Shown piece after piece: positions 51,119 to 59,785 of a stretch of DNA of 64,000 nucleotides. Within the stretch, counting starts at the first letter, position 1. Every line of letters begins with the position of its first letter. The notes beneath the pieces were generated by a model. That model saw nothing but the letters and a program-made list of their open reading frames with translations, had not been told where the DNA came from and searched no databases. The stretch comes from Lachnoclostridium sp. An181 (GTDB taxonomy: Bacteria; Bacillota; Clostridia; Lachnospirales; Lachnospiraceae). The position numbers and the translations under genes are program-made. The stretch lies in the NCBI RefSeq assembly GCF_002160325.1, contig NZ_NFKJ01000011.1, forward strand, positions 36,714-100,713. The letters are read 5' to 3'.

Positions 51119-52444
51119 TTATATCCCGGACGTTTTTTTGGAAAACGTGCGTTTGTACAAAAATATTCCCAGGACTGCAACCAAACATTCTGTGGCCGGG
51201 AATGCAAGCCAGACTCCTGTCATATTAAATAGGAAGGAGAGCAGGAACGCGATCGGGATGATCAGGAAAATTCCCCGGAGAAGAGAAATGATCTGAGCCG
51301 GCGTCGCTTTTTCCGTGGATGAAAAATACATGGAGAGGATGATATTGAATCCTACAAATAAAACAGCTGTAAAATAAAGTTTCAATCCCTGTACAGCGAT
51401 CGTGTACAGAGCTGCATTGTTTTCGCTGTTAAAAAGCTGTGCGATCGGGCCTGCAAAACCAAACAGGAACGCGTATAAAATAACGGACAGGATGGACATG
51501 GAAATCATGGCGTACCGAAGGAGACCGCGCGCATCCTTCCAGCAGGACTGCCCGTATGCCTGGCTTGTCAGCGGCTGAATGCCCTGGGCAATTCCGTTGT
51601 AAATGGAGACCACCACAAGGGAGATATTTGCTACCACTCCATATGCCGCGACTCCGGTATTTCCTTCCAAAGAGAGGATGATCTTGTTGAAAGTGATCAT
51701 GACAATCCCGGAGGAAAGCTGGGCCACAAGGGATGGAAATCCAAGGGAGAGAGTGCCAAGGGCCATTCCTTTCACCGGAGTTTCCTTTGTAAAATGGAAA
51801 CCACGTCTTTTTGAGCGCCAGTGCAGTAATCCCATCATACAGATGCTGGTGACAGGGGAAATCCCTGTTGCAAATACAGCTCCGAAGATGCCCATTCCAC
51901 AAGGGAAGATAAAGATATAGTCAAGGATGATGTTGGCGAAACTTCCCGTGACGGTAGCGATCATGGAGAGTCTTGGGTTTCCGTCATTCCGCACAAAGCA
52001 GAGCATAATATCATTGCAGATAAAAGCAGGGGAGAACAAAAGAAGAACCTGAAGGTACGTATTTGTCATTTCAAATACTGCTTTGTCTGCGCCAAGAAGT
52101 CTGGACAGAGGGCCGGAAAAGAAAAGCCCTGCTAAGGCAAATAAAACAGCTGCAGCGATAGCCAGGCGGATGGTTGTAGTAAATGCCTGATCAGCCTCTT
52201 TTTCTTTTTTCTGGCTTTTGTAGATTGAGTATTTGGTAGCCCCGCCCATGCCAAGCATCAGACCTGTGCCATTGATGAAATTGTAGGCCGGAATGGCAAG
52301 GTTCAATGCAGCAAGACCGTTTGTACCGACTCCCTGGGCAACAAAGAAAGTGTCGGCCAGGATATAGCAGGAGATGCCGATCATCCCCAGGATACTGAAA
52401 GATGAGTATCTTATAAATTCTCTAAACAGTGTTGTCTGTTTCAT
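51119..52444 (-). CDS. MATE-family multidrug/Na+ antiporter (second copy)
   Basis: 441 residues, about 12 TM helices; starts TLFREFIRYSSFSILGMIGISCYILADTFFVAQGVG, with the ALNLAIPAYNFINGTGLMLGMGGATKYSI segment typical of the MepA-like subgroup. It differs clearly from the MATE at 22550. It has its own promoter behind murF and a 124-nt leader with two stem-loops. Substrate unknown. Confidence 0.92.
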   Translation of the reverse strand: MKQTTLFREFIRYSSFSILGMIGISCYILADTFFVAQGVGTNGLAALNLAIPAYNFINGTGLMLGMGGATKYSIYKSQKKEKEADQAFTTTIRLAIAAAVLFALAGLFFSGPLSRLLGADKAVFEMTNTYLQVLLLFSPAFICNDIMLCFVRNDGNPRLSMIATVTGSFANIILDYIFIFPCGMGIFGAVFATGISPVTSICMMGLLHWRSKRRGFHFTKETPVKGMALGTLSLGFPSLVAQLSSGIVMITFNKIILSLEGNTGVAAYGVVANISLVVVSIYNGIAQGIQPLTSQAYGQSCWKDARGLLRYAMISMSILSVILYAFLFGFAGPIAQLFNSENNAALYTIAVQGLKLYFTAVLFVGFNIILSMYFSSTEKATPAQIISLLRGIFLIIPIAFLLSFLFNMTGVWLAFPATECLVAVLGIFLYKRTFSKKTSGI

Positions 52445-52568
52445 GTTTTAAAATCCCCCTTTTCCCATAAGAAAAGCGCTGATATTTTGCATCTACAAGG
52501 CCTACTGATGCAAAAGTCAACGCTTTTAACTTACCCGGCGGCAAGTTCTTAAATCTTATATAAAACTC
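52445..52568 (-). promoter_or_regulatory. Structured leader of the second MATE gene
   Basis: From the predicted start near 52568, the minus-strand leader folds into AACTTGCC/GGTAAGTT (loop GCCG, about 52527-52547) and then a long hairpin (about 52472-52527) pairing AAAAGCG with CGCTTTT and TTTGCATC with GATGCAAA. The second hairpin ends 28 bases before the coding start, just before an AAAGGGGG ribosome site. This could be a regulatory RNA; I recognise no known class. Confidence 0.5.
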
Positions 52569-52574
52569 ATGATT

Positions 52575-52603
52575 AGGATAGCAAATAAAAAAATTCCCGT
52601 CAA
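52575..52603 (-). promoter_or_regulatory. Sigma-A promoter of the second MATE gene
   Basis: On the minus strand: TTGACG (52598-52603), 17 nt, TATCCT (52575-52580), just after the murF stop, so the pump is transcribed independently. Confidence 0.7.
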
Positions 52604-52610
52604 GAAAAAA

Positions 52611-53996
52611 TTATTTTTCTTCGTATCCGGACAGTGCGGATACGATTTTTGGAAAATCCATCATATGAGAGGATTTTACAAGTATGGTATCCCCTTTTTC
52701 CAGGATGTCTGTAAACACGGACAAAAACTCTTCCTTTGTGGAAAAGTGATATGTCTTTGTGTGACTTCGTGAAACCTCATTTGCACCGTCTATGTATTCT
52801 GCGGAAATGGAGCCGATGCAGACAAGGACATCTACCTTTTTTTGAGCAGCATAAATTCCAACTTCTCTGTGAAGGGAGCGTTCCTGAGACCCAAGCTCAC
52901 CCATGTCTCCAAGAATAGCGACTTTTCTTCCTTTTGCCAGGGAGAGTACGTCCAGAGAGGCTTTCATGGACACCGGGTTTGCGTTATAACAGTCATCAAT
53001 GATATCAAACGTTTCTGTGCGGATAAAATGGTTTCTTCCTGCAACCGGAACAAGGGACTCGATCCCTTCCCTGATCTCCTGGGGAGTAAGGCCAAGAAGA
53101 GTACCGACAGCAGCGCCTGCAAGTGCATTGTATACCATGTGTGTGCCTGGAATAGAAATATGTGTATTGATTTTGTTCTCTTTGGAGTGGAGCGTACACG
53201 TTGTTCCTTCAAGGCCAAGATCCAGAATCTCATCTGCATAAAAATCAAATCCAGGATTCAGTCCAAAGAAATAAGGAGCTTTTCCCTTCACCTCTTTTAC
53301 CGTAGAGAGCATGTCATCGTCTCCGTTTAAGACAACAGAAGAATTTTCTGCTAAATGATCAAAGACTTCTGTCTTTGCCTTTAAAACCCCGGCTCTGTCG
53401 TGCAGCTGCTCCAGGTGGCATGGGCCGATGTTAGTTATGACACAGATATCCGGCTTTGCAATTTTTGCCAGACGGTGCATTTCTCCAAAGTCACTGATTC
53501 CCATCTCAAGAACAGCAATTTCATGCTCTTTTTGAATGCGGAACACAGTCAGCGGCAGACCAATCTCGTTGTTGAAATTTCCTTCTGTCTTTAAAACATT
53601 GTATTTTCTGCACAGAACGGAGGCGATCATTTCCTTTGTGCTCGTCTTTCCAACACTTCCCGTGATCCCCACAACTTTGATATCAAGTGAAGAGCGGTAA
53701 TGTTCTGCCAGGTCTTTTAAAGCCTGTTCACAGGATGAGACAAGGATGTAAGGGAAGGAGACGTCTGTAAGTTCCTGTTCAGATAAAGTACAGAGCGCAC
53801 CTTTCTCTTCCATAACTTGAGGGATGAAATCGTGGCCGTCCACGCGGGCTCCCTTTATTGGCACGAAAAGAAAATCTTTTTTTATTTTTCTGCTGTCAAT
53901 GGCAACGCCGGAAACTTCTTTTTCCAGAAACGCCAAGTCTCCGTGATATACACCTTTGCAGGCAGAAGTAATCTCTTGTAAAGACATATGCTCCAT
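52611..53996 (-). CDS. murF: UDP-N-acetylmuramoyl-tripeptide--D-alanyl-D-alanine ligase MurF
   Basis: About 461 residues: MurF N-terminal domain (AIDSRKIKKDFLFVPIKGARVDGHDFI), central ATPase domain with the P-loop GITGSVGKTSTKEM and EMGISDFGEM, and C-terminal ligase domain (IDDCYNANPVSMKASL, AILGDMGELG). It adds D-Ala-D-Ala to the peptidoglycan precursor in the cytoplasm. The ATG at 53996 follows AGGATG and lies four bases after the ddl stop; the earlier in-frame Met would sit inside ddl. With ddl it forms a two-gene peptidoglycan unit. Confidence 0.95.
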   Translation of the reverse strand: MEHMSLQEITSACKGVYHGDLAFLEKEVSGVAIDSRKIKKDFLFVPIKGARVDGHDFIPQVMEEKGALCTLSEQELTDVSFPYILVSSCEQALKDLAEHYRSSLDIKVVGITGSVGKTSTKEMIASVLCRKYNVLKTEGNFNNEIGLPLTVFRIQKEHEIAVLEMGISDFGEMHRLAKIAKPDICVITNIGPCHLEQLHDRAGVLKAKTEVFDHLAENSSVVLNGDDDMLSTVKEVKGKAPYFFGLNPGFDFYADEILDLGLEGTTCTLHSKENKINTHISIPGTHMVYNALAGAAVGTLLGLTPQEIREGIESLVPVAGRNHFIRTETFDIIDDCYNANPVSMKASLDVLSLAKGRKVAILGDMGELGSQERSLHREVGIYAAQKKVDVLVCIGSISAEYIDGANEVSRSHTKTYHFSTKEEFLSVFTDILEKGDTILVKSSHMMDFPKIVSALSGYEEK

Positions 53997-54000
53997 AACT

Positions 54001-55065
54001 TTAACATCCTTTCTTTTCATAGCGTGCCATGGATTTCTCAATGATCATTTCACAAAGTGAAGTATAGTCGATTCCGGCGGCAGCGGCTTCTTTTGGCAGA
54101 AGACTTGCAGGTGTCATGCCAGGAAGGCTGTTCACTTCCAGACAATAGATATTGCCGGATTCATCAAGAAGAAAGTCTGCCCGTGAGTAAACATCCAGTT
54201 TCAGAGCATGGAAAGCACTCACAGCAGCGTCCTGCATTTTTTTTGCAGTCTCGTCGTCAATGTGTGCAGGACAGATCTCTTCGGTGCAATTGTCCTGGTA
54301 TTTGTTCTTGTAGTCAAAGAATCCGCTCTTCGGAATGATCTCAATGACAGGAAGTGCTTTCCCGTCAATAATACCGCAGGCAAATTCGCGGCCCTTGATG
54401 TATGGTTCGATGATGATCTCATCTTCATAGAGGAAGGAGTCGGCAACCGCTTTCTCGTATTCTTCCTCTGTATGTGCAATATAAACACCAATGCTGGAAC
54501 CGCCGCAGCACGGTTTTACGACAACAGGCAGCTCAAGGCCAAGGGAGGACAAAGAGGTGTCCGTCTCATTTTTAAATGCCCATGTCCCGCCAGGTGTCGG
54601 AATGTTGTTTTTCTGGAAAATCTGTTTTGTGATCCCTTTGTCCATGGCAAGAGCGCTGCCAAGGTAATTCGGCCCGGTATAGCGGATGCCGAGCACATCA
54701 AAGGCTGCCTGCAGTTTCCCATTTTCTCCGATATCTCCGTGAAGACCCATAAATACGATATCCGCCATGCGGCAAAGTTCAATGACATTTGGTCCGAGCA
54801 AGGATGGGGACTGGTCCGGGCGGCTATTGCGCACAGCCTCCAGATCCGGCTCGCTGTCTTTGATATTGTTTGCAATCTCAAGACCTCCTCCCGGAAGTGT
54901 GAAGACTTCATTTAACTTCGCAGGATCATACGGAAGTCCCATGAATACATCCAGAAGGAAAGCATGATGCCCGTGCGCCCTCAAGGTGCGGCAGATGCCG
55001 GCTCCGGATGTCAGGGATACATCTCTTTCCGTGCTCAGTCCTCCGGCTAATACGATAATATTCAT
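54001..55065 (-). CDS. ddl: D-alanine--D-alanine ligase
   Basis: 354 residues, ATP-grasp fold: NIIVLAGGLSTERDVSLTSG at the N-terminus, GLHGDIGENGKLQAAFD, KPCCGGSSIGV (nucleotide/phosphate loop), FLYEDEIIIEPYIKGREFACGI and the C-terminal LDVYSRADFLLDESGNIYCLEVNSLPGMT (split by residues here: VYSRADFLL, EVNSLPGMT). The Tyr in FLYEDE is that of ordinary D-Ala-D-Ala ligases rather than vancomycin-resistance D-lactate types. AAGGAG supports the ATG at 55065. It supplies the dipeptide for MurF, encoded next. Confidence 0.95.
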   Translation of the reverse strand: MNIIVLAGGLSTERDVSLTSGAGICRTLRAHGHHAFLLDVFMGLPYDPAKLNEVFTLPGGGLEIANNIKDSEPDLEAVRNSRPDQSPSLLGPNVIELCRMADIVFMGLHGDIGENGKLQAAFDVLGIRYTGPNYLGSALAMDKGITKQIFQKNNIPTPGGTWAFKNETDTSLSSLGLELPVVVKPCCGGSSIGVYIAHTEEEYEKAVADSFLYEDEIIIEPYIKGREFACGIIDGKALPVIEIIPKSGFFDYKNKYQDNCTEEICPAHIDDETAKKMQDAAVSAFHALKLDVYSRADFLLDESGNIYCLEVNSLPGMTPASLLPKEAAAAGIDYTSLCEMIIEKSMARYEKKGC

Positions 55066-55088
55066 TATTCTCAATCTCCTTTTTTATT

Positions 55089-56543
55089 TTACGAATTTAC
55101 GCTCATCTGGTCGAGGAGCTGTTTCTTTACCTGATACAGGCTGTCGGATAAATCAACGTGGACGCGGTGCGGGTTAAAAAGACGTTTTGTTTCATCCCAC
55201 AAAGTTTCCTTTTCCTGGTTACAGTAAGCTGCGATCTCCATGACGCTTGGGGATTCATAGACACATTCTCCGTGTACGAACACAGGAACCATGATCTCGC
55301 GCATCGTGTAGGTGCCGCCTTTTAAGAGCGTCTTTTTCCATGTCTCGATAGGGTCAAACAGAAGCAGATCTTGGGAAGGATCGTATACCTCGTCCGCAAA
55401 GCAGATCAAGTCTGCTTTGATCTTTCCGCTCTCTTTATCATAGATGCGGAAAATGGTTTTATTCCCAGGATTTGTAATTTTCTCTGTATTTTCGGAAAGT
55501 TTGATTTTTGGGACAAACTCTCCGTCCTTGTTCTGGATGGCGGCAAGCTTGTACACTCCTCCAAAAGAAGGACAATCCTTGGAGGTGATCAAATTGGTTC
55601 CAACTCCCCAGGAAGTGATCGCTGCTTTCTGCATTTTCAGGTCATGGATGAGGTATTCATCCAGGTCATTGGAGGCGGAGATGACCGCATCTTCAAAACC
55701 TGCAGCGTCCAGCATGGCCCTTGCCTTTTTGGAAAGATAGGCAAGATCTCCGCTGTCCAGGCGGATACCGTAATTTTTCAGCGCGATTCCGGATTCTTTC
55801 ATTTCCGTAAAGACACGGATGGCATTTGGAACCCCGGACTTCAAGGTGTCGTACGTGTCCACAAGAAGAAAACAGGAATCCGGATACAAATCTGCGTATG
55901 TCTTGAACGCTGTATACTCGTCCTTGAAACTCATGATCCAGCTGTGGGCATGGGTTCCTTTCACCGGGACGTTGAAAACCTGCCCGGCCAGCACATTGGA
56001 AGTTCCCACGCAGCCTCCGATCATGGCAGCTCTTGCCCCGTAAAGCCCTGCATCCGGGCCCTGGGCGCGGCGAAGTCCAAATTCCATGATACCGTCACCC
56101 TGGGCTGCATACACAATGCGCGCAGTCTTTGTGGCGATGAGTGACTGGTGGTTGATAATGTTTAAAATAGCTGTTTCCACAAGCTGCGCCTCCATGATCG
56201 GTGCAATGACTTTCAGGAGAGGTTCTCTTGGAAATACGACGGTTCCCTCCGGAATAGCGTAAATATTTCCGCTGAAGTGGAAACCGCTCAGGTAATGAAG
56301 AAAGTCTTCGCTGAACATATTCAACTTCCGGAGATAATCCACATCCTCATATGAAAAATTTAAATTTTTTATATATGAAATGACTTGGTCAAGACCGGCA
56401 GCGATCGAATAGCCGGACTTACATGGGTTTGCACGGAAGAACACATCGAAGACAACGGTCTCGTTTTCCTGGCTTTCAAAGTATCCCTGCATCATGGTAA
56501 GCTCGTATAAATCGGTCAACAAGGTTAAATTTTGTGAATTCAT
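55089..56543 (-). CDS. pncB: Nicotinate phosphoribosyltransferase
   Basis: 484 residues: TDLYELTMMQGYF at the start, FRANPCKSGYSIAAGLDQVI, a catalytic-His type loop near HAHSWIMSF, and RLDSGDLAYLSKKARAMLDAAGF for the phosphoribosyl site. AAAGGAG precedes the ATG. It makes nicotinate mononucleotide for NAD salvage. Separated from ddl by only 14-24 bases, it may share a transcript with ddl-murF. Confidence 0.95.
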   Translation of the reverse strand: MNSQNLTLLTDLYELTMMQGYFESQENETVVFDVFFRANPCKSGYSIAAGLDQVISYIKNLNFSYEDVDYLRKLNMFSEDFLHYLSGFHFSGNIYAIPEGTVVFPREPLLKVIAPIMEAQLVETAILNIINHQSLIATKTARIVYAAQGDGIMEFGLRRAQGPDAGLYGARAAMIGGCVGTSNVLAGQVFNVPVKGTHAHSWIMSFKDEYTAFKTYADLYPDSCFLLVDTYDTLKSGVPNAIRVFTEMKESGIALKNYGIRLDSGDLAYLSKKARAMLDAAGFEDAVISASNDLDEYLIHDLKMQKAAITSWGVGTNLITSKDCPSFGGVYKLAAIQNKDGEFVPKIKLSENTEKITNPGNKTIFRIYDKESGKIKADLICFADEVYDPSQDLLLFDPIETWKKTLLKGGTYTMREIMVPVFVHGECVYESPSVMEIAAYCNQEKETLWDETKRLFNPHRVHVDLSDSLYQVKKQLLDQMSVNS

Positions 56544-56624
56544 AGGCTACACTCCTTTTTGCATACTTAGCTCATTATAGCACGCATAATTTTAGAATAC
56601 CATAGGCAGGGCGCATGAAAAGTG

Positions 56625-56653
56625 TTGTTGAACAGGTGGAAATATATTATAAT
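56625..56653 (+). promoter_or_regulatory. Sigma-A promoter of the YcxB-like gene
   Basis: TTGTTG (56625-56630), 17 nt, TATAAT (56648-56653), just upstream of the coding start. Confidence 0.7.
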
Positions 56654-56683
56654 GATGAAAAATCAAAATGAAGGAGAGACATT

Positions 56684-57352
56684 ATGACGCCTATTTATGA
56701 GGTAAACACAAAGCATTCCAAAGAAATGCTGTACCGGTTTATAGATTTTGATTACAAGCAAAGACATGCCAGGATCCCGATGCATCTTATCGTGTTTGGA
56801 ATCTGCTGTTTTACAGTGGCAGCCCTTCTGTACAGACATTATGGGCAGATCGGAAGTTCTATTCCATGGATCTGTGTCGGAATATTACTCGTGCTGCTTG
56901 TATTTTTGCGCAGACCGATCGCGTTTTTGAAACTATCCACACAGGATGAAAACTATGAAAAGCAGAATGTGATCGGGTTTCATTTTGGACACAGTGAGTG
57001 GACTGTAAAAAACGAAGACCAGATTTCGCGTATTCAGTACAGCGAGATAAACGGACTGTACAAGGATAAGAAATATTATTATATCAGCACAAAAGAAAAC
57101 GAACTCTTTCTTCTTCCGTTTCAGGATTTTGTAAAAGGAGAGTTCAAAACATTCCAGGAATTTGTAGAGCAAAAATCAGGTATACAAACTCAGGATCTGG
57201 CATTGCCGTTTAAAGAAAGATACAAACGAAAACTTGCTCAGATAAAAGCAAATCAGGCAAAGGCAGACGAAGCATGGGAAGAACAGCGCCAGAAGAACCG
57301 TGAGAAGGCGATGGAAAAGAAAAGACAGCGGCAGGAGAGAAAGAAAAAGTAG
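56684..57352 (+). CDS. YcxB-like two-TM membrane protein
   Basis: 222 residues: short N-terminal region, two TM helices (about 32-50 and 58-76), then a YcxB-like beta domain (FHFGHSEWTVKNEDQISRIQYSEINGLYKDKKYYYIST) and a strongly basic, charged C-terminal coiled coil (about 180-222; RQKNREKAMEKKRQRQERKKK). Such proteins are of unknown function and often small membrane regulators. The gene has its own promoter; a weak terminator separates it from the two-component-ABC operon. Confidence 0.7.
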   Translation: MTPIYEVNTKHSKEMLYRFIDFDYKQRHARIPMHLIVFGICCFTVAALLYRHYGQIGSSIPWICVGILLVLLVFLRRPIAFLKLSTQDENYEKQNVIGFHFGHSEWTVKNEDQISRIQYSEINGLYKDKKYYYISTKENELFLLPFQDFVKGEFKTFQEFVEQKSGIQTQDLALPFKERYKRKLAQIKANQAKADEAWEEQRQKNREKAMEKKRQRQERKKK

Positions 57353-57392
57353 AGATCAGGAAAACAGACAAGGCGCATCCCTGAAAGGAGTG

Positions 57393-57424
57393 AAGGCTCC
57401 AAAGAAGGGAGGGCCTTTCTTTAT
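57393..57424 (+). terminator. Weak intrinsic terminator before the two-component operon
   Basis: AAGGCTCC (57393-57400) pairs with GGAGGGCCTT (57408-57417) with a 2-nt bulge, followed by TCTTTATT. Confidence 0.5.
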
Positions 57425-57448
57425 TGTATGCGACAGGGAGGACAGAAG

Positions 57449-58114
57449 ATGGCTATCATTGGAATCGTGGAGGATGACATGCTGCTCAACGCGGCACTAA
57501 AGAGAATGCTTGAAAAAGAAGGATATGAGGTGCGCATTGCCGCGTCCTTGCGTGAGGGGGAACAGCTTTGTGAGGAACCTATTGATCTTTTGGTCATTGA
57601 CTGGAATCTTCCGGACGGAGAAGGTATCCGGCTTTGTGCAAAAACAGGCGGACAAAAGGAAATTTTAAGCATTCTTCTCACTGCAAAAGATGAGGAGGAG
57701 GACGTCATCCGGGCCTTTGACGCAGGGGCAGACGACTATATCACAAAACCGTTTTCCTCAAGAATATTGTTAAAACGGGTGCAGGCTGTGCTGCGCAGGG
57801 CAGAGGAAAAAAAGATTGTTTCCTGCCAGGGACTGACACTTGATCTTGAGAAAAAACAGGTTTGGAAACACGGGGAGGAAATTTTGCTGACGCCAAAGGA
57901 ATTTTCCCTGTTGGAGTTTTTGGCAAAAAACAAAGGAAGGACGCTTACAAAAGAAAATATCCTGGATGCAGTCTGGGACAAAGACGGATTGTTTGTGGGG
58001 GAAAATACGATCTCGGTCACGATCAACCGTCTTCGCAAAAAAATTGAGACTGACTGTGCGGACCCGGTATATATCAAAAATGTATTTGGAATTGGATATC
58101 GATTTGGAGAGTAG
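57449..58114 (+). CDS. OmpR-family response regulator
   Basis: 221 residues starting MAIIGIVEDDMLL: acidic pair at 9-10, phosphorylated Asp51 (VIDWNLPDG), Lys in LTAKDEEED and a winged-helix output domain (TPKEFSLLEFLAK, then NTISVTINRLRKKI). GGAGG six bases before the ATG at 57449. Cotranscribed with the histidine kinase (7 bases) and the ABC transporter genes, a set typical of antimicrobial-peptide or envelope-stress detoxification modules. Confidence 0.95.
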   Translation: MAIIGIVEDDMLLNAALKRMLEKEGYEVRIAASLREGEQLCEEPIDLLVIDWNLPDGEGIRLCAKTGGQKEILSILLTAKDEEEDVIRAFDAGADDYITKPFSSRILLKRVQAVLRRAEEKKIVSCQGLTLDLEKKQVWKHGEEILLTPKEFSLLEFLAKNKGRTLTKENILDAVWDKDGLFVGENTISVTINRLRKKIETDCADPVYIKNVFGIGYRFGE

Positions 58115-58121
58115 GAGAAAG

Positions 58122-59030
58122 ATGGAAACGTGGTTACTCGCAGGAGCGGCCGGGGTCCTTTTTGGGGTTGGTACATTTTTCTTTCAGAGGAAAAGGCGTA
58201 AAAAAGAACTGGAAAAGATTTCGGACGATCTTGCACGGATAATAGATAAAAAGCAACTTGCAAAACCGTCAGAGTATACGGATGATCTGATCTCAAAGAT
58301 CGATCACCAGACATTTCGTGTGCAGACGATGACGGAACAGTATGAAGAAACACTGAAAAACGACAGGGAGGAGATCAAAAACCTCATTGCCCAGATTGCG
58401 CATCAGCTGAGGACTCCCCTTACAAACATGGGTGCATATCTGGAATTTCTGGAGGAAGATCTGGAAGAAGAGGAGAGACGCACATATACACAGGCAGTAA
58501 AGAGCTCCTGGGAGAAAATTTATTTTTTGACCGAGAGTTTTATCAAAATGTCCAGGCTCCAGGGCAAAGTGATCCAGATACAAAAAGAACAGGCGGACAT
58601 TTCAAGCACCCTCACAAGAGCTGTAGGGCAGATCCAAAAGAAAGCAGAAGAAAAGCAGATCAAGGTAAAACTGGAAGGCGGGAAGGAGATAAACTATGCG
58701 CACGATGAAAACTGGATTTGTGAAGCTGTCTTTAATCTTTTGGATAACGCAGTGAAATACAGCAAAAAAGGGACAACCGTGCGGGCAGGAGCAGAAAAAA
58801 ATGAAATGTTTTTAAGGATATGGGTGCGCGATGAAGGGATCGGTATTTCCCCGGGGGAGGAGAACAAGGTGTTCCAAAGATTCTACAGAGGAGACAATGC
58901 TGCAGGTGTGGAAGGATTTGGACTTGGTTTGTTTCTTACGCGGGAGATTGTGCTAAAACACGGCGGATTTATGCGGATAAAAAGGGAGAAAACAGGGACA
59001 ACTGTGGAAATCTACCTGCCCCGGGAGTAG
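58122..59030 (+). CDS. Sensor histidine kinase with minimal membrane sensor
   Basis: 302 residues: a single short N-terminal TM (about 5-22) with almost no extracellular part, a charged linker, HisKA with phospho-His94 (QIAHQLRTPLTNM), HATPase with NLLDNAVKYS, DEGIGI and GFGLGLFLTREIV. TAGGAG immediately before the ATG at 58122 excludes the longer frame. With no ectodomain it resembles BceS-like intramembrane sensors that read the flux of their partner ABC transporter, which is encoded next. Confidence 0.92.
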   Translation: METWLLAGAAGVLFGVGTFFFQRKRRKKELEKISDDLARIIDKKQLAKPSEYTDDLISKIDHQTFRVQTMTEQYEETLKNDREEIKNLIAQIAHQLRTPLTNMGAYLEFLEEDLEEEERRTYTQAVKSSWEKIYFLTESFIKMSRLQGKVIQIQKEQADISSTLTRAVGQIQKKAEEKQIKVKLEGGKEINYAHDENWICEAVFNLLDNAVKYSKKGTTVRAGAEKNEMFLRIWVRDEGIGISPGEENKVFQRFYRGDNAAGVEGFGLGLFLTREIVLKHGGFMRIKREKTGTTVEIYLPRE

Positions 59031-59109
59031 ATTTGTTGATAAAATCCCAAATTGTAAGCAGTCTGTTAGATTTGGCCATTAAAATGGGAGGGGAAGGGAG
59101 GAAAAACAA

Positions 59110-59775
59110 ATGGAAGTTGTAAGAGTGGCAGGGCTGCAGAAAGTATACGGAGATGGAGGGAATCCGCTTTATGCGCTTGACAATGTTACCTTTTCCGTGG
59201 AAGAGGGGGAGTTTCTTGTGATCACCGGAAGTTCCGGGAGCGGAAAGACGACATTGTTGAACATGCTTTCCGGTCTTGATGTGCCAAGCGCCGGAGGAGT
59301 GTGGATCTGCGGCAGCAGTTTGAAGGATATGGAGGCAGAGGAGCGGACTGTTTTCCGCAGGCGGAATATTGGAGTGGTCTTTCAACAGTACAATCTCATT
59401 CCTGTAATAGATGTGTACGAAAATATTGTGCTGCCTTTGAGGCTGGACGGTGCTTTGATCGATGAAGGCTATGTGGAGGAAATCGCAAAAATGCTGAAAA
59501 TTTATGAGAAACTTCACAAAATGCCAACGGAACTTTCCGGAGGCCAGCAGCAGCGGGCAGCGATTGCCAGGGCCCTTGTGATGAAACCTGCGGTTATTTT
59601 GGCAGATGAGCCAACCGGAAGTCTGGATTCAAAAACAAGTATGGAAGTCGTGGGACTTTTGAAAAGCTGCTCGGAAAAGTTTGGACAGACCGTGCTCATG
59701 GTAAGTCATGATGAGGATGTGGCACAGATGGCGGACCGGATCATCCGTATCGAAGACGGGAAAATCCGGGAATAG
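59110..59775 (+). CDS. ABC transporter ATP-binding protein (MacB/LolD/BceA type)
   Basis: 221 residues: Walker [10 protein letters not shown] (about 40-48), Q-loop FQQYNLIP, signature [15 protein letters not shown], Walker [14 protein letters not shown] and the switch His in VSHDE. Partner of the FtsX-type permease that follows 10 bases later. Powers mechanotransmission or peptide/lipid extraction rather than small-molecule uptake. Confidence 0.96.
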   Translation: MEVVRVAGLQKVYGDGGNPLYALDNVTFSVEEGEFLVITGSSGSGKTTLLNMLSGLDVPSAGGVWICGSSLKDMEAEERTVFRRRNIGVVFQQYNLIPVIDVYENIVLPLRLDGALIDEGYVEEIAKMLKIYEKLHKMPTELSGGQQQRAAIARALVMKPAVILADEPTGSLDSKTSMEVVGLLKSCSEKFGQTVLMVSHDEDVAQMADRIIRIEDGKIRE

Positions 59776-59785
59776 AGGTGGCAGT

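Noticed and set aside
52527..52547. ZTP (pfl) riboswitch suggested by GCCGCCGGG in the second MATE leader
   Set aside because: The conserved 5' half of the ZTP aptamer is absent upstream and the gene is not in folate or purine metabolism.
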